Shown here one piece after another: positions 24,866 to 33,794 of a stretch of 64,000 nucleotides of DNA. Both the position numbers and the translations under genes were made by a program. The DNA comes from Xanthobacteraceae bacterium (GTDB taxonomy: Bacteria; Pseudomonadota; Alphaproteobacteria; Rhizobiales; Xanthobacteraceae). The DNA lies in contig JAIELW010000004.1 in NCBI GenBank assembly GCA_019752575.1, forward strand, positions 1 to 64,000, in the 5' to 3' direction. The notes beneath the pieces are model-generated. The model was given only the letters and a program-made list of their open reading frames with translations. It was not told the origin of the DNA and did not search any database. The first letter of the stretch is position 1, and each line of letters opens with the position of its first letter.

Positions 24866-26362
24866 TCAGACTGCTTTCTTCCATTGTAGCGGTCCAAGCA
24901 CATGGATCGATTTTCCGCAGCTATCGACGGCAACGGTTACCGGCATTTCTTCGACACGAAGCTCGTAGATCGCTTCCATGCCAAGGTCGTGATAGGCGAC
25001 ACGCTTAGCTTCTTTTATTGCCTTTGAAACGAGATAAGCAGCACCGCCAATAGCGATCAGATAAACAGCTTTATGCTTCGCGATTGCGTCGATCGCTTCC
25101 TTGCCACGCTCGGCTTTGCCGATCATTACTTTGAGACCCGTGCCCGCGAGTACTTCTTCGGTGAAGCGATCCATGCGGGTCGCGGTGGTCGGGCCCGCGG
25201 GGCCGATCACTTCATTCCCGACCGGATCGACCGGTCCGACGTAATAGATCGCTTTGCCCTTGAGATCGACTGGAACTTTTTCTCCCTTCCGCAGTGTATC
25301 GACCATTCGCTTATGGGCGGCGTCACGGCCGGTATAAAGTGTGCCGGAAAGCAAAAGCGTCTCGCCGCATTTCCAGCTCTCGATTTCCGCGTCCGTCAGC
25401 GCATCGAGATTGACGCGGCGATACTGGTCGGCCGTCCGGTTCAGGACGAGGTCTGGCCAAGCCGTGAGATCGGGCGGAGAAAATACCGCGGGGCCACTGC
25501 CATCAAGCTCGAAGTGAACGTGGCGCGTGGCAGCGCAGTTTGGGATGAGCGCGACGGGAAGGGACGCCGCATGTGTCGGAAAGGTCTTGATCTTCACGTC
25601 AAGCACTGTGATTTTGCCGCCGAGCCCCTGCGCGCCAACGCCGAGTTCGTTCACGCGATCGAAAATCTCAAGGCGCAATTTTTCCAAGGATGTCGAAGCT
25701 CCGCGTTTGCGCAGCGCGAGCATGTCCATCTCTTCGTTGATGACCTCTTTGGCCATCAGCATTGCTTTCTCCGCGCTCCCGCCGATGCCGATCCCGAGTA
25801 CGCCGGGCGGGCACCAGCCGGCGCCGAGCTGCTCGACGGTCTTGACGACCCAGTCGGCCACCGGCTGCGAGGGTTCGAGTACGGTGAACTTTGCTTTGTT
25901 CTCCGAGCCGCCGCCTTTGGCGGAAACGTCGATCGACATTCTGTCTCCGGCCACGAGCTCGACATGCACCATGGCCGGCGTGTTGTCGCCGCTGTTTTTG
26001 CGCGAGGAGATGGGATCGATCACGATCGAGGCGCGCAGCGGATTTTCGTCTTTCAGATAGGCGCGGCGGACCGCGTCATCGACAATCTCTTGAAGCGAAC
26101 GATCGCTCTCTATTGTTGTTTTGATCCCGAGTTTGATGAAAATGTTCGCGGTGCCGGTGTCCTGGCAGATTGGGCGGCGGCCGATGGCTGCCATGCGCGA
26201 ATTCAACAGGATTTGCGTGATCGCATCGCGGGCGGCCGGGCTTTCTTCCAGCTCGAGTGCCGCTGCCATATGCCGTATGAAATCAGCAGGATGAAAATAG
26301 GAGATAAATTGCAGCGCGTCGGCGATGCTGTCGATAATGTCGCTTTCGCGAATTTTTGTCAT
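24866..26362 (-). CDS. Class I fumarate hydratase (Fe-S dependent), possibly mesaconase
   Basis: A 498-residue fused alpha/beta class I fumarase. The three [4Fe-4S] ligands are visible as CQDTG, GWCPPG and PNCAAT. Other marks are GIGIGGSAEKAM and GPTTATRMDRFTEEVL in the C-terminal half. The enzyme interconverts fumarate and malate; some class I relatives instead act on mesaconate/citramalate or D-tartrate, which sequence alone does not separate here. Single gene on the minus strand, 10 bases from the convergent aldehyde dehydrogenase. Oxygen-labile cluster expected. Confidence 0.88.
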   Translation of the reverse strand: MTKIRESDIIDSIADALQFISYFHPADFIRHMAAALELEESPAARDAITQILLNSRMAAIGRRPICQDTGTANIFIKLGIKTTIESDRSLQEIVDDAVRRAYLKDENPLRASIVIDPISSRKNSGDNTPAMVHVELVAGDRMSIDVSAKGGGSENKAKFTVLEPSQPVADWVVKTVEQLGAGWCPPGVLGIGIGGSAEKAMLMAKEVINEEMDMLALRKRGASTSLEKLRLEIFDRVNELGVGAQGLGGKITVLDVKIKTFPTHAASLPVALIPNCAATRHVHFELDGSGPAVFSPPDLTAWPDLVLNRTADQYRRVNLDALTDAEIESWKCGETLLLSGTLYTGRDAAHKRMVDTLRKGEKVPVDLKGKAIYYVGPVDPVGNEVIGPAGPTTATRMDRFTEEVLAGTGLKVMIGKAERGKEAIDAIAKHKAVYLIAIGGAAYLVSKAIKEAKRVAYHDLGMEAIYELRVEEMPVTVAVDSCGKSIHVLGPLQWKKAV

Positions 26363-26509
26363 GGGTAGCCAACACTGCCGAACCGAAAGCCAAACTAGGC
26401 TCTAGTTGCTCTGGAGACTCAAGCTAAATTCGCACGGAGTGCATTGATCTACTCGATTGCGAATGAGCGAAGTTTGCAGCTAAGTGCTTGATTTTCTTAG
26501 TAGCAATCA

Positions 26510-26561
26510 GACCCTTAATCAGTGTGTCTGTCTCGCGGACTTGTTAGTTGAATTAAGGGTC
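26510..26561. repeat. Inverted repeat downstream of the BKACE gene
   Basis: GACCCTTAAT (26510-26519) and ATTAAGGGTC (26552-26561) are perfect 10-bp arms separated by 32 bases, just after the stop of the minus-strand BKACE gene and before the fumarase start. No T run follows on either strand, so it is more likely an mRNA-end structure or a protein site than a classical terminator. The rest of 26363-26509 shows nothing recognisable. Confidence 0.4.
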
Positions 26562-26568
26562 GGGAAGT

Positions 26569-27501
26569 TCAGATTGCGGTTTTGTCTGCTCCTTTGAGCG
26601 ACAAAATTTCCCGTGCTTCGTCGGGTGTCGCGATTTCTAAGCCAAGGCCTTCGATCATCTGGCGGACCATGCGCACTTGATCTGCATTGGATTTCGCGAG
26701 TTTGCCGGCTCCGGCCCAAAGCGAGTCTTCGAGACCGACGCGAACGTTACCACCCATCGCAACCGCCTGCGCTGCGATTGGAAATTGATTGCGTCCCGCG
26801 CCGAGTACTGACCAGCGATAGGAGTTTCCGAATAGACGATCAGCCGTCCGCTTCATGTGTATCACGTCTTCCGGATGCGGGCCGATGCCCCCGAGCAAGC
26901 CAAACACCGACTGGATAAAAAGCGGCGGCTTCACGAGGCCGCGATCCAGAAAGTGTTTCAGATTGTAGAGATGCGCGATATCGTAGCATTCGAACTCGAA
27001 GCGCGTGCCGTTGTCGTAGCAGGTCTTCAGAATGTACTCGATGTCCTTGAAGGAATTCCTGAAGACGAGATCGCGCGAATTCTCGAGGTGTTCGCGTTCC
27101 CACTCGAATTTGAAATCCTTGTATTTATCCAGCAGGTGAAAGAGCGCGAAATTGATCGAACCCATGTTGAGGGAAGCGACTTCCGGCTTGAACTTCGCCG
27201 CGGGCAACACGCGTTCTTCGACTTTCATATAGGGGCTGCCGCCAGTCGTTATGTTAATCGCGGCGTTCGTTTGCTGCTTGATGCGAGGCAGGAAACGCGC
27301 GAATGCATCTGGCGTTTGATCGGGCCGGCCGTTATCGGGGTTGCGTGCATGAAGGTGCAAAATGGCGGCGCCGGCCTCAGCCGCAGCCACGGCTTCGGCG
27401 ACGATTTCATCCGGCGTAATCGGTAAATGCGACGACATCGACGGCGTATGGATCGCGCCGGTGACCGCGCAGGTTACGATTACTCTTCGCGTGCTTGCCA
27501 T
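26569..27501 (-). CDS. Beta-keto acid cleavage enzyme (BKACE, DUF849)
   Basis: A 310-residue TIM-barrel protein of the BKACE family. The zinc ligands HLHARNP (residues about 48-54) and the Glu of VGLEDSLW (about residue 250) are present. These enzymes condense a beta-keto acid with acetyl-CoA, giving acetoacetate and a new acyl-CoA; the founding member cleaves 3-keto-5-aminohexanoate in lysine fermentation and others cleave dehydrocarnitine and many further beta-keto acids. Twenty-seven bases separate it from the Mo-hydroxylase gene upstream, so both probably share the GntR operon. Confidence 0.9.
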   Translation of the reverse strand: MASTRRVIVTCAVTGAIHTPSMSSHLPITPDEIVAEAVAAAEAGAAILHLHARNPDNGRPDQTPDAFARFLPRIKQQTNAAINITTGGSPYMKVEERVLPAAKFKPEVASLNMGSINFALFHLLDKYKDFKFEWEREHLENSRDLVFRNSFKDIEYILKTCYDNGTRFEFECYDIAHLYNLKHFLDRGLVKPPLFIQSVFGLLGGIGPHPEDVIHMKRTADRLFGNSYRWSVLGAGRNQFPIAAQAVAMGGNVRVGLEDSLWAGAGKLAKSNADQVRMVRQMIEGLGLEIATPDEAREILSLKGADKTAI

Positions 27502-27528
27502 AACGTCTTCCCTTGTCTTGAAGCGGAC

Positions 27529-29859
27529 TTAAGGCCGTTTCTCGTTGATTGCAGCCCAAATGCGTGAAGGCGAGGCGGGCAGGTCGAAGTGCTCGACGCC
27601 ATAGACAGAAAGCGCGTCGATCACCGCCGCGATGCCTGATGGCAGCGAGCCCGCAACTCCGGACTCGCCGGCACCTTTGACGCCGATCGGGTTGGTTGTG
27701 CAGGGCACACTGTGATGCGCGGTTTTGAACATCGGTACGCTGTCTGCGCGCGGCACGAAATAATCCATCAAGGATGCGTTGATTAGTTGGCCATCGCTGT
27801 ATTGGATATGTTCGCCGAGAACCTGTCCCAACCCCTGCGCGATGCCGCCATGCATCTGGCCGTCCACGATGGTCTCGTGAATGATGTTGCCGACGTCGTC
27901 CACTGCCGCATATCCGGCAATCGAAACAGCGCCCGTTTCCGGTTCGATCTCGACTTCGCAGACGTGACAGCCGTTCGGAAATGACATCTGCGGCGAGACA
28001 AATTCGGACAGCGAGTTCAGCGGACTTTTCTCGTAGGGCGGCAGAACCTGACCAGCAGGAGAGCGCCGCGCGAGGTCGAGGAGAGAGATGACGTGATTGG
28101 TTTGCGGAACGCGGAAGTCGCCGTCCTTGTATTCGATCGTTTCTTCGCCGACCCCGAACATCTGCGCGGCATGTTTGCGGCCCTTCGCTATCGCGTCGTC
28201 ACAGGCGATTGCGGACGCGCTACCCGCCATCATGAGCGAGCGTGAAGCCACCGAAGGCGTGCCGTCCGGCACTTCGTCGCTGTCGCCCTCGATCAGCTTC
28301 ACCTTGGATATGTCAATACCTAGCCGGTTGGCGACGACGCGGGGGAGGGTGGACAAATGTCCCTGGCCCATCGCCTGCACGCCGAGGCGGATCGCAGCGG
28401 TGCCGTCCGCATCAAAACGAAGATCGGCTTTTTCGTTCAAAATGCCGCCCGCGACTTCGAGGAAGCAGCAGATGCCGATACCTCGTAGTTTTCCGGCGTT
28501 ACTCGACTGTTCCCGCCGTTTCTCGAAGCCGTTCCAGTCCGACAGCGCAAGCGCCTTATCGAGCACCTTCTCGAATTCGCCACTGTCATAGATCGGACCG
28601 TTCGGCGTCTTGTAGGGCATTGCATCCGGCGGGATCAGGTTCTTTCTGCGGATTTCGATGCGGTCGACGTTCATCTTGCGCGCGGCGTTATCGAGCAGCC
28701 GCTCGATCAGATAAATCGCTTCCGGTCTGCCCGCGCCGCGATAGGGGCCGAGCGGCGCGGCGTTCGTGAAGACCATCTTCACGTCGATCGCAATCGCGGG
28801 AATACGATAGACGCTGGAGAGGCAGTTCTTCGTATTCATGGTGGAGAAGATCGCGGCATATTGTGTCGTATAAGCGCCGATGCCGACTTTGTTTCTCACG
28901 CGGAAGCCGAGGATTTTGCCTTCCTTGTCGAAAGCCATGTCTCCTTCGAGTACGCCATCGCGGCCGTGTGAGTCGGCGAGAAAACTCTCGACGCGCGTCG
29001 CGCGCCACTTCACCGGGCGTCCGGTTTTCCGCGCGGCGTAAAGCAGTACGGCATATTCGGGATAAGTCTGCGCCTTCATGCCGAAACCGCCGCCGACGTC
29101 CGGCGTCAGCACGCGGATTTTTTCAAGCGGTACCTTGAACACGCCTTCGGCAAGCAGCTTGCGAATGACCGCGACACCCTGCGTGCTCGCGGTAAGCGTA
29201 TATTTCTCTGCCTTCGCATCCCACTGGCCGATGGCGGCGCGCGGCTCCATCGCGACAGCCGCAACGCGCGTGTCCTCCAGGAGAACCGTCTCAATGTGAG
29301 CCGCCTTCGCGAAGGCATTCTCGATCGCCTTTGCGTCGCCATCGGTCCAGTCGATTGCGAGATTCCCCGGCGCATTCTCATGCAGCCGTTCCGCGCCGCT
29401 CGATATCGCCTCGTTCACATGCGAAGCGCTTTCCAGCAGCTCGTAGTCGATTTCGATCTTTTCTGCGGCATCCAGCGCTTGCCGCAAACTATCTGCGACC
29501 ACGATTGCAGCCGGCTCTCCGGCATAGCGGATACGGTCGTGCACGAGCGGCGGCATGCTCGCCGCGATCATCGGCTTGCCATTGCGGCCTACACCGATTG
29601 CAACGGGCGGGATGTTGCCGAGCCCGTCAGCGATAAGATCGGCACCCGTGTAGATGCCAATTACTCCTGGCATCGTCTGCGCCTCGGAAGTATCCACGTG
29701 GTTCACTTTTGCATGACCGACAGGTGCGCGCAGGAACGCGGCGAAAGCCTGCCCCGGAAGGTTGATGTCGTCGGTGAACTGGCCTTGGCCGGTTACGAGC
29801 GGCTCGTCTTCGCTGCGTTGCGCGCCGGCGTCGGATCCAAAACGGATAGTGAAATTCAT
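27529..29859 (-). CDS. Xanthine dehydrogenase family molybdopterin-binding subunit (orphan)
   Basis: A 776-residue large subunit of the CoxL/xanthine dehydrogenase family. The GPYRGAGRPEA motif is of the form II type (not the AYRCSFR of true CO dehydrogenase), and the C-terminal GVKGAGESG holds the catalytic Glu. It should bind Mo-molybdopterin cytosine dinucleotide and hydroxylate a carbon with water as oxygen source. The usual [2Fe-2S] (CoxS) and FAD (CoxM) subunits are absent nearby. The ATG at 29859 follows AGGACTGAAG; the frame is open further upstream. It starts 13 bases after the GntR gene. Confidence 0.9.
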   Translation of the reverse strand: MNFTIRFGSDAGAQRSEDEPLVTGQGQFTDDINLPGQAFAAFLRAPVGHAKVNHVDTSEAQTMPGVIGIYTGADLIADGLGNIPPVAIGVGRNGKPMIAASMPPLVHDRIRYAGEPAAIVVADSLRQALDAAEKIEIDYELLESASHVNEAISSGAERLHENAPGNLAIDWTDGDAKAIENAFAKAAHIETVLLEDTRVAAVAMEPRAAIGQWDAKAEKYTLTASTQGVAVIRKLLAEGVFKVPLEKIRVLTPDVGGGFGMKAQTYPEYAVLLYAARKTGRPVKWRATRVESFLADSHGRDGVLEGDMAFDKEGKILGFRVRNKVGIGAYTTQYAAIFSTMNTKNCLSSVYRIPAIAIDVKMVFTNAAPLGPYRGAGRPEAIYLIERLLDNAARKMNVDRIEIRRKNLIPPDAMPYKTPNGPIYDSGEFEKVLDKALALSDWNGFEKRREQSSNAGKLRGIGICCFLEVAGGILNEKADLRFDADGTAAIRLGVQAMGQGHLSTLPRVVANRLGIDISKVKLIEGDSDEVPDGTPSVASRSLMMAGSASAIACDDAIAKGRKHAAQMFGVGEETIEYKDGDFRVPQTNHVISLLDLARRSPAGQVLPPYEKSPLNSLSEFVSPQMSFPNGCHVCEVEIEPETGAVSIAGYAAVDDVGNIIHETIVDGQMHGGIAQGLGQVLGEHIQYSDGQLINASLMDYFVPRADSVPMFKTAHHSVPCTTNPIGVKGAGESGVAGSLPSGIAAVIDALSVYGVEHFDLPASPSRIWAAINEKRP

Positions 29860-29872
29860 CTTCAGTCCTGAA

Positions 29873-30571
29873 TTACGCGGGGATATCGCCGAAGCGCAGG
29901 ATAAGTTCGACCGCGCCCCTGATGTCATCCTCCAGGGCTTTGCGGCCGATCTCGCCGTTTCTTTCTTTCATCGACTGAATCATGCGGCGATGAGATTCGG
30001 GTGCGAACTTGTTGGTCGCCATGCGGCCTTTCACGCCCATCGAAAAGTGCAGAAACGGTCCGAACTGCAGCCACATGTTTTCGATCATGCCGAGCAGTAC
30101 CGGCATCTCGGCTGCGCGATAGATCGCGAAATGAAATTCCTTGTTGAGTTGGAACGGTTTCTGCGACTGCGGAGGTTTGCACATCTCTGCGATGAAGCCT
30201 TCATTGGTTTCTTCGAGCAGCGCGATTGCGCTGGGCTTTATTTTCGTAGCAGCTGTCGCGACGGCAAGACCTTCGAGCATGATCCGCAATTGAATCAGCT
30301 CGTCGAAGCGTGCGCGCGGCATTTTCGGAACACGGATCGCCCGGTTCGGCAGAACTTCGAGCGCGCCTTCTGCGGCAAGACGATGCACGGCCTCCCGCAC
30401 CGGCATCAGGCTCGTACCAAATGCGGCAGTCAGTTGCCGCAGCGTGAGTTTCTCGCCCGGCTGCACGCCACCGATCATCAGGAAATTGCGCAGCTCATTA
30501 TAAACGCGCTTTCCGAGCGTGTTCGTCTCGACGGGGTGAATGCCGGATAGAGCGGGGTCTTCAAGATTCAT
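29873..30571 (-). CDS. GntR family transcriptional regulator (FCD/FadR type)
   Basis: A 232-residue regulator. The N-terminal winged helix (residues about 18-80) contains RQLTAAFGTSLMPVREAVHRLAAEGALEV, and the helical C-terminal part fits the FCD ligand-binding domain, which often binds a carboxylate with a metal. It heads an operon with the Mo-hydroxylase and BKACE genes and is divergent from the third Liv importer. A perfect palindrome in the divergent region is its likely operator. Confidence 0.88.
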   Translation of the reverse strand: MNLEDPALSGIHPVETNTLGKRVYNELRNFLMIGGVQPGEKLTLRQLTAAFGTSLMPVREAVHRLAAEGALEVLPNRAIRVPKMPRARFDELIQLRIMLEGLAVATAATKIKPSAIALLEETNEGFIAEMCKPPQSQKPFQLNKEFHFAIYRAAEMPVLLGMIENMWLQFGPFLHFSMGVKGRMATNKFAPESHRRMIQSMKERNGEIGRKALEDDIRGAVELILRFGDIPA

Positions 30572-30594
30572 GGGTTAGCTCGCGCGTTTCCGGC

Positions 30595-30623
30595 TTGACT
30601 CTTGGGTTTAAAGACGGTGATCT
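30595..30623 (+). promoter_or_regulatory. Candidate promoter of the third Liv operon
   Basis: TTGACT (30595-30600), 17-base spacer, TGATCT (30618-30623). The -10 match is poor (three of six). The palindrome at 30623-30632 begins at its edge, as expected for a repressed promoter. Confidence 0.3.
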
Positions 30624-30632
30624 GTGATCACA
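30623..30632. promoter_or_regulatory. Candidate GntR operator palindrome
   Basis: TGTGATCACA is a perfect 10-bp palindrome midway in the 106-base gap between the divergent GntR gene and the binding-protein gene. It fits the size of a FadR-type GntR site; a Crp half-site pair without spacer is another reading. Confidence 0.45.
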
Positions 30633-30677
30633 TAGCACTGGGGAAAACCTAGGCACAAGCGTAGTGGGGAGGAAAAC

Positions 30678-31913
30678 ATGCCGAAATTCCGAGCGTTGAT
30701 GCTGGGCAGCGCGGCCATCGCATTGTCTCTTTTTCTTGGATCGACACCTGCGCAGGTGCAGGAGAAGAAGCCGATCAAGATTGGCCTGTTGGCGCCGCTA
30801 ACCGGGCCGCTCGCGTCGCCGGGTACCGAAATGGTCAACGGCTTTCGCCAATACTGGAACAGCGTGAACAACACTGTCTCCGGCCGCAAAATCGAGATCG
30901 TCGTCGCGGATACGACCTGCAATCCGGATCAGGCTCTGACTCAGGCGCGCCGTCTCGCGCTTCAGGAGAAAGTCGATCTGCTTGTTGGCCCGCTCTGCGG
31001 CCATGAAGGACCCGCAGTCGCGCAGGTGAGCGCCGAAACCGGCGTTCCGCTGGTAATGGACCCGGCCGGTGCCGACGACGTTACAAAATGGAAGCGCACG
31101 CCGACAGTCATCCGTACCGCCGTTTCTTCGAGCCAGATCGGTCATCCGCTTGGCGAGTATCTCTACAAGGAACTCGGTCTGCGCAACGTCACTTTCATTG
31201 GCGCTGATTACACTTTCGGCCACGAGGTGACGCTGGGCGCCGTTAAAACCTTCACCGATCTCGGCGGCAAAGTTGACCGCATTATCTGGAATCCGGTCGG
31301 CACCAAGGACTACAGCACGACGGTGAACAGCATCCCGGCTAATACGGGCGCGGTGGTGCCGATCGTTGTCGGCGCCGATCGCATCCGTCTGTTCGAAGAC
31401 TGGTTCAATTACGGAATGGACAAGAAGCACAAGATCGTTGCGTCGTACTGGCTGCACGAAGACGTGCTGCCGCAACTCGACGACCGCGCTGTCGGCATTA
31501 TCGGTAACGTGCTGCACTATGTTGCCGGCATCGACACGCCGGAAAACAAGGCGTTCGTCGACGAGCATATCAAGCTCTACAAGCGTGTGCCGTCCTGGTT
31601 CGCGGAGTCCGCCTATACCGCCGGACTTTGGGTCAAGACCGCGCTCGAAAAGACCAACGGCAATATCGAAGATCGCGACGGCTTCCTGAAGGCGATGCGG
31701 ACCGTTGATGTGAAGGCGCCGCGCGGGCCCGTGAAACTCGACGCTTACGACAACCCGATCCAGAACGTATACGTCTCGAAGGTCGAGAAGGTGAAACACC
31801 CCGTGCTCGGTGACATTCTGATGAACAAGCCGATCAAGACCTACGAAGCGGTGTCGCAGTTCTGGACCTGGAAGCCAGAAGAATTTCTGGCACGCGGTCC
31901 CTACAAGCGCTGA
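30678..31913 (+). CDS. Liv-type ABC transporter substrate-binding protein
   Basis: A 411-residue periplasmic binding protein. A signal peptide covers about residues 1-26 (LMLGSAAIALSLFLGSTPAQ). The mature start KKPIKIGLLAPLTGPLASPGTEM and the segment VDLLVGPLCGHEGPAVAQVSAE are typical of the LivJ-like family. GGGAGG precedes the ATG. First gene of the third importer, divergent from the GntR regulator. The ligand is unknown but is probably the substrate of the adjacent SDR/Mo-hydroxylase/BKACE set. Confidence 0.9.
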   Translation: MPKFRALMLGSAAIALSLFLGSTPAQVQEKKPIKIGLLAPLTGPLASPGTEMVNGFRQYWNSVNNTVSGRKIEIVVADTTCNPDQALTQARRLALQEKVDLLVGPLCGHEGPAVAQVSAETGVPLVMDPAGADDVTKWKRTPTVIRTAVSSSQIGHPLGEYLYKELGLRNVTFIGADYTFGHEVTLGAVKTFTDLGGKVDRIIWNPVGTKDYSTTVNSIPANTGAVVPIVVGADRIRLFEDWFNYGMDKKHKIVASYWLHEDVLPQLDDRAVGIIGNVLHYVAGIDTPENKAFVDEHIKLYKRVPSWFAESAYTAGLWVKTALEKTNGNIEDRDGFLKAMRTVDVKAPRGPVKLDAYDNPIQNVYVSKVEKVKHPVLGDILMNKPIKTYEAVSQFWTWKPEEFLARGPYKR

Positions 31914-31930
31914 TCGCTGAACTCGATGCT

Positions 31931-31952
31931 GGGCGGCGTTCGCGCGCCGCCC
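31931..31952 (+). other. Intercistronic hairpin after the third binding protein
   Basis: GGGCGGCG (31931-31938) pairs with CGCCGCCC (31945-31952) around TTCGCG. Only a broken T stretch follows, so it may stabilise the upstream message or attenuate weakly. Confidence 0.6.
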
Positions 31953-31992
31953 GGTTTCAATTTCCGCCCGGCATAAAAAACAAACGACGGAA

Positions 31993-32853
31993 ATGACGGC
32001 CATAATTCTTCAGGCAATCAACGGGCTTTCGCTTGCGGCGCTGCTGTTTCTGCTGGCTAGCGGATTCACCGTCACGTTCGGATTAATGCGCGTCGTCAAC
32101 ATGGCGTATGGCGCATATTATTTACTCGGCGGCTATATCGGCCTTTCGGTGATGCGCACCACCGGCAGCTTCGAACTCGCAATGCTAGTTGGCAGCGTTG
32201 CGATCGTCATTCTCGGTTTTTTCGTTGACCGCTTTCTGATCCGGCCGATCGGGTCCAATCATCTGGCGCAAGTTTTGCTGACGGTTGGCGTGGCCTTCTT
32301 CATCGGTGAGGTTTGTCTCGCAATCTGGGGTGGCGACAGTCTCAAAATCCAACTGCCTTCTTATTTACGCGGTTCGGTCGAATTGCCTGGAGGTATTTAC
32401 TATCCGAAGTTGCGCATCGCGCTGATTGCCTTCGGTATCCTTACCGCCACCTCGCTTTGGTTGCTCTATCACAAGACGCAAATTGGCGCGGTCGTTCGTG
32501 CAGGCGTCGATGACCGCGAAATGGTCAACGCCATCGGTATCAATGTCGATCGGCTTTTCGTGCTCGTGTCCGCGGTGGCGTCGTTTCTCGCTGGTATCGC
32601 CGGTGTGGTCGGCGGCGCGTTCCTCACGCTCAATCCGGGGGCGGAGTGGGATATTCTCGTGCTCGCGCTCGTTGTCGTGATCGTGGGCGGTCTCGGCAGT
32701 CTTGAGGGAGCAGTGCTCGGCAGCATCGTGGTCGGACTGCTCGATGCTTACGGCCGCTGGCTCGCGCCCGACTTCTCTTACTTCGTGCTGTTTGGGCCGA
32801 TGGCGATCCTGCTCCTGTTCCGGCCGACCGGAATCTTCGGCAAGGAGCACTGA
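31993..32853 (+). CDS. Liv-type ABC transporter permease (LivH-like)
   Basis: A 286-residue permease with the marks ASGFTVTFGLMRVVNMAYGAYYLLG near residue 20 and GGLGSLEGAVLGSIVVGLLDA near residue 235, and about eight membrane segments. The LivM-like gene starts two bases after its stop. Channel subunit of the third importer. Confidence 0.9.
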   Translation: MTAIILQAINGLSLAALLFLLASGFTVTFGLMRVVNMAYGAYYLLGGYIGLSVMRTTGSFELAMLVGSVAIVILGFFVDRFLIRPIGSNHLAQVLLTVGVAFFIGEVCLAIWGGDSLKIQLPSYLRGSVELPGGIYYPKLRIALIAFGILTATSLWLLYHKTQIGAVVRAGVDDREMVNAIGINVDRLFVLVSAVASFLAGIAGVVGGAFLTLNPGAEWDILVLALVVVIVGGLGSLEGAVLGSIVVGLLDAYGRWLAPDFSYFVLFGPMAILLLFRPTGIFGKEH

Positions 32854-32855
32854 CG

Positions 32856-33794
32856 ATGAATTATCGTGTCGTCGGTATTGTGGTTCTCGCCGCGCTTCTG
32901 GCTGCTGTTCCGAGCGTGGCGAGCGAATACTGGCTCGTGCTGTTCACGCAGATTTTGATCTTCGGTCTGCTTGCGCTCTCCGCCGATCTTCTGCTCGGAC
33001 ACGCGGGTTTGTTTTCGCTTTGCCACGCCGCCTTCTTCGCAGTTTCGGCCTATACGGTCGCTATCCTGCAGACGCGGTATGGGGTGAGTACGATTCCTGC
33101 GTCACTCGCAGGACTCTGCATGGGAACGCTGCTTGCGGCAGTCTTCGCTTCGGCTGTTCGCACGCGCGGGGTCTACTTCATCCTGATCACGCTTGCGTTC
33201 GGCTATATCGTTTGGGGGGTCGCGTATCGCTGGGCATCGTTCACCGGTGGCGACAACGGCGTGACCAACGTGCCTGCTCCCGCGCTCGGAGGCCTGCAGG
33301 TCGTCTCCAAAGCGCATTACTATTACTTCGTGCTGGCGGTTCTCGCGATCTGTCTTGCGAGTTACCGTATCCTTACGACTTCGCCATTCGGCCTTGCCTT
33401 GCGCGGCATTAAATCGAGCGAAAGCCGGATGCGCAGCCTGGGTTATCGCGTCGGCGCGCATCTCTACGTCGCGTTCGTCATCTCCGGCTTCTACGCGAGT
33501 CTCGCTGGTGTGCTTTATATCTACTACAACCGTTTCGTGAATCCGGTCGCTGCGAGCTTCCCGATTTCGGTAGAAGCGATACTGATGGCAATTATCGGTG
33601 GCACAGGAACAATGCTCGGACCGTTCATCGGCTCCGGCATTATTCTAATCCTCAGGAATTGGGTGAGCGGCTTCTTCCACTATTACACCGCTGTTCTGGG
33701 CCTCATCTTCATTGCGACGGTGCTGTGGGCGCCTAATGGCGTCATGGGCCTCATTCGATCCTGGCGCTCGGGCAATCGCGGCGAGGGTGCATGA
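32856..33794 (+). CDS. Liv-type ABC transporter permease (LivM-like)
   Basis: A 312-residue permease. It contains ALSADLLLGHAGLFSLCHAAF near residue 40, TRGVYFILITLAFGYIVWGVAY near residue 100 and IIGGTGTMLGPFIGSG near residue 245. The stop overlaps the following ATPase start (ATGA). Second channel subunit of the third importer. Confidence 0.9.
   Translation: MNYRVVGIVVLAALLAAVPSVASEYWLVLFTQILIFGLLALSADLLLGHAGLFSLCHAAFFAVSAYTVAILQTRYGVSTIPASLAGLCMGTLLAAVFASAVRTRGVYFILITLAFGYIVWGVAYRWASFTGGDNGVTNVPAPALGGLQVVSKAHYYYFVLAVLAICLASYRILTTSPFGLALRGIKSSESRMRSLGYRVGAHLYVAFVISGFYASLAGVLYIYYNRFVNPVAASFPISVEAILMAIIGGTGTMLGPFIGSGIILILRNWVSGFFHYYTAVLGLIFIATVLWAPNGVMGLIRSWRSGNRGEGA

Noticed and set aside
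30798-32003. Long minus-strand open frame (401 codons) opposite the third binding protein
   Set aside because: Shadow of a recognisable exported binding protein; no domain on the opposite strand.
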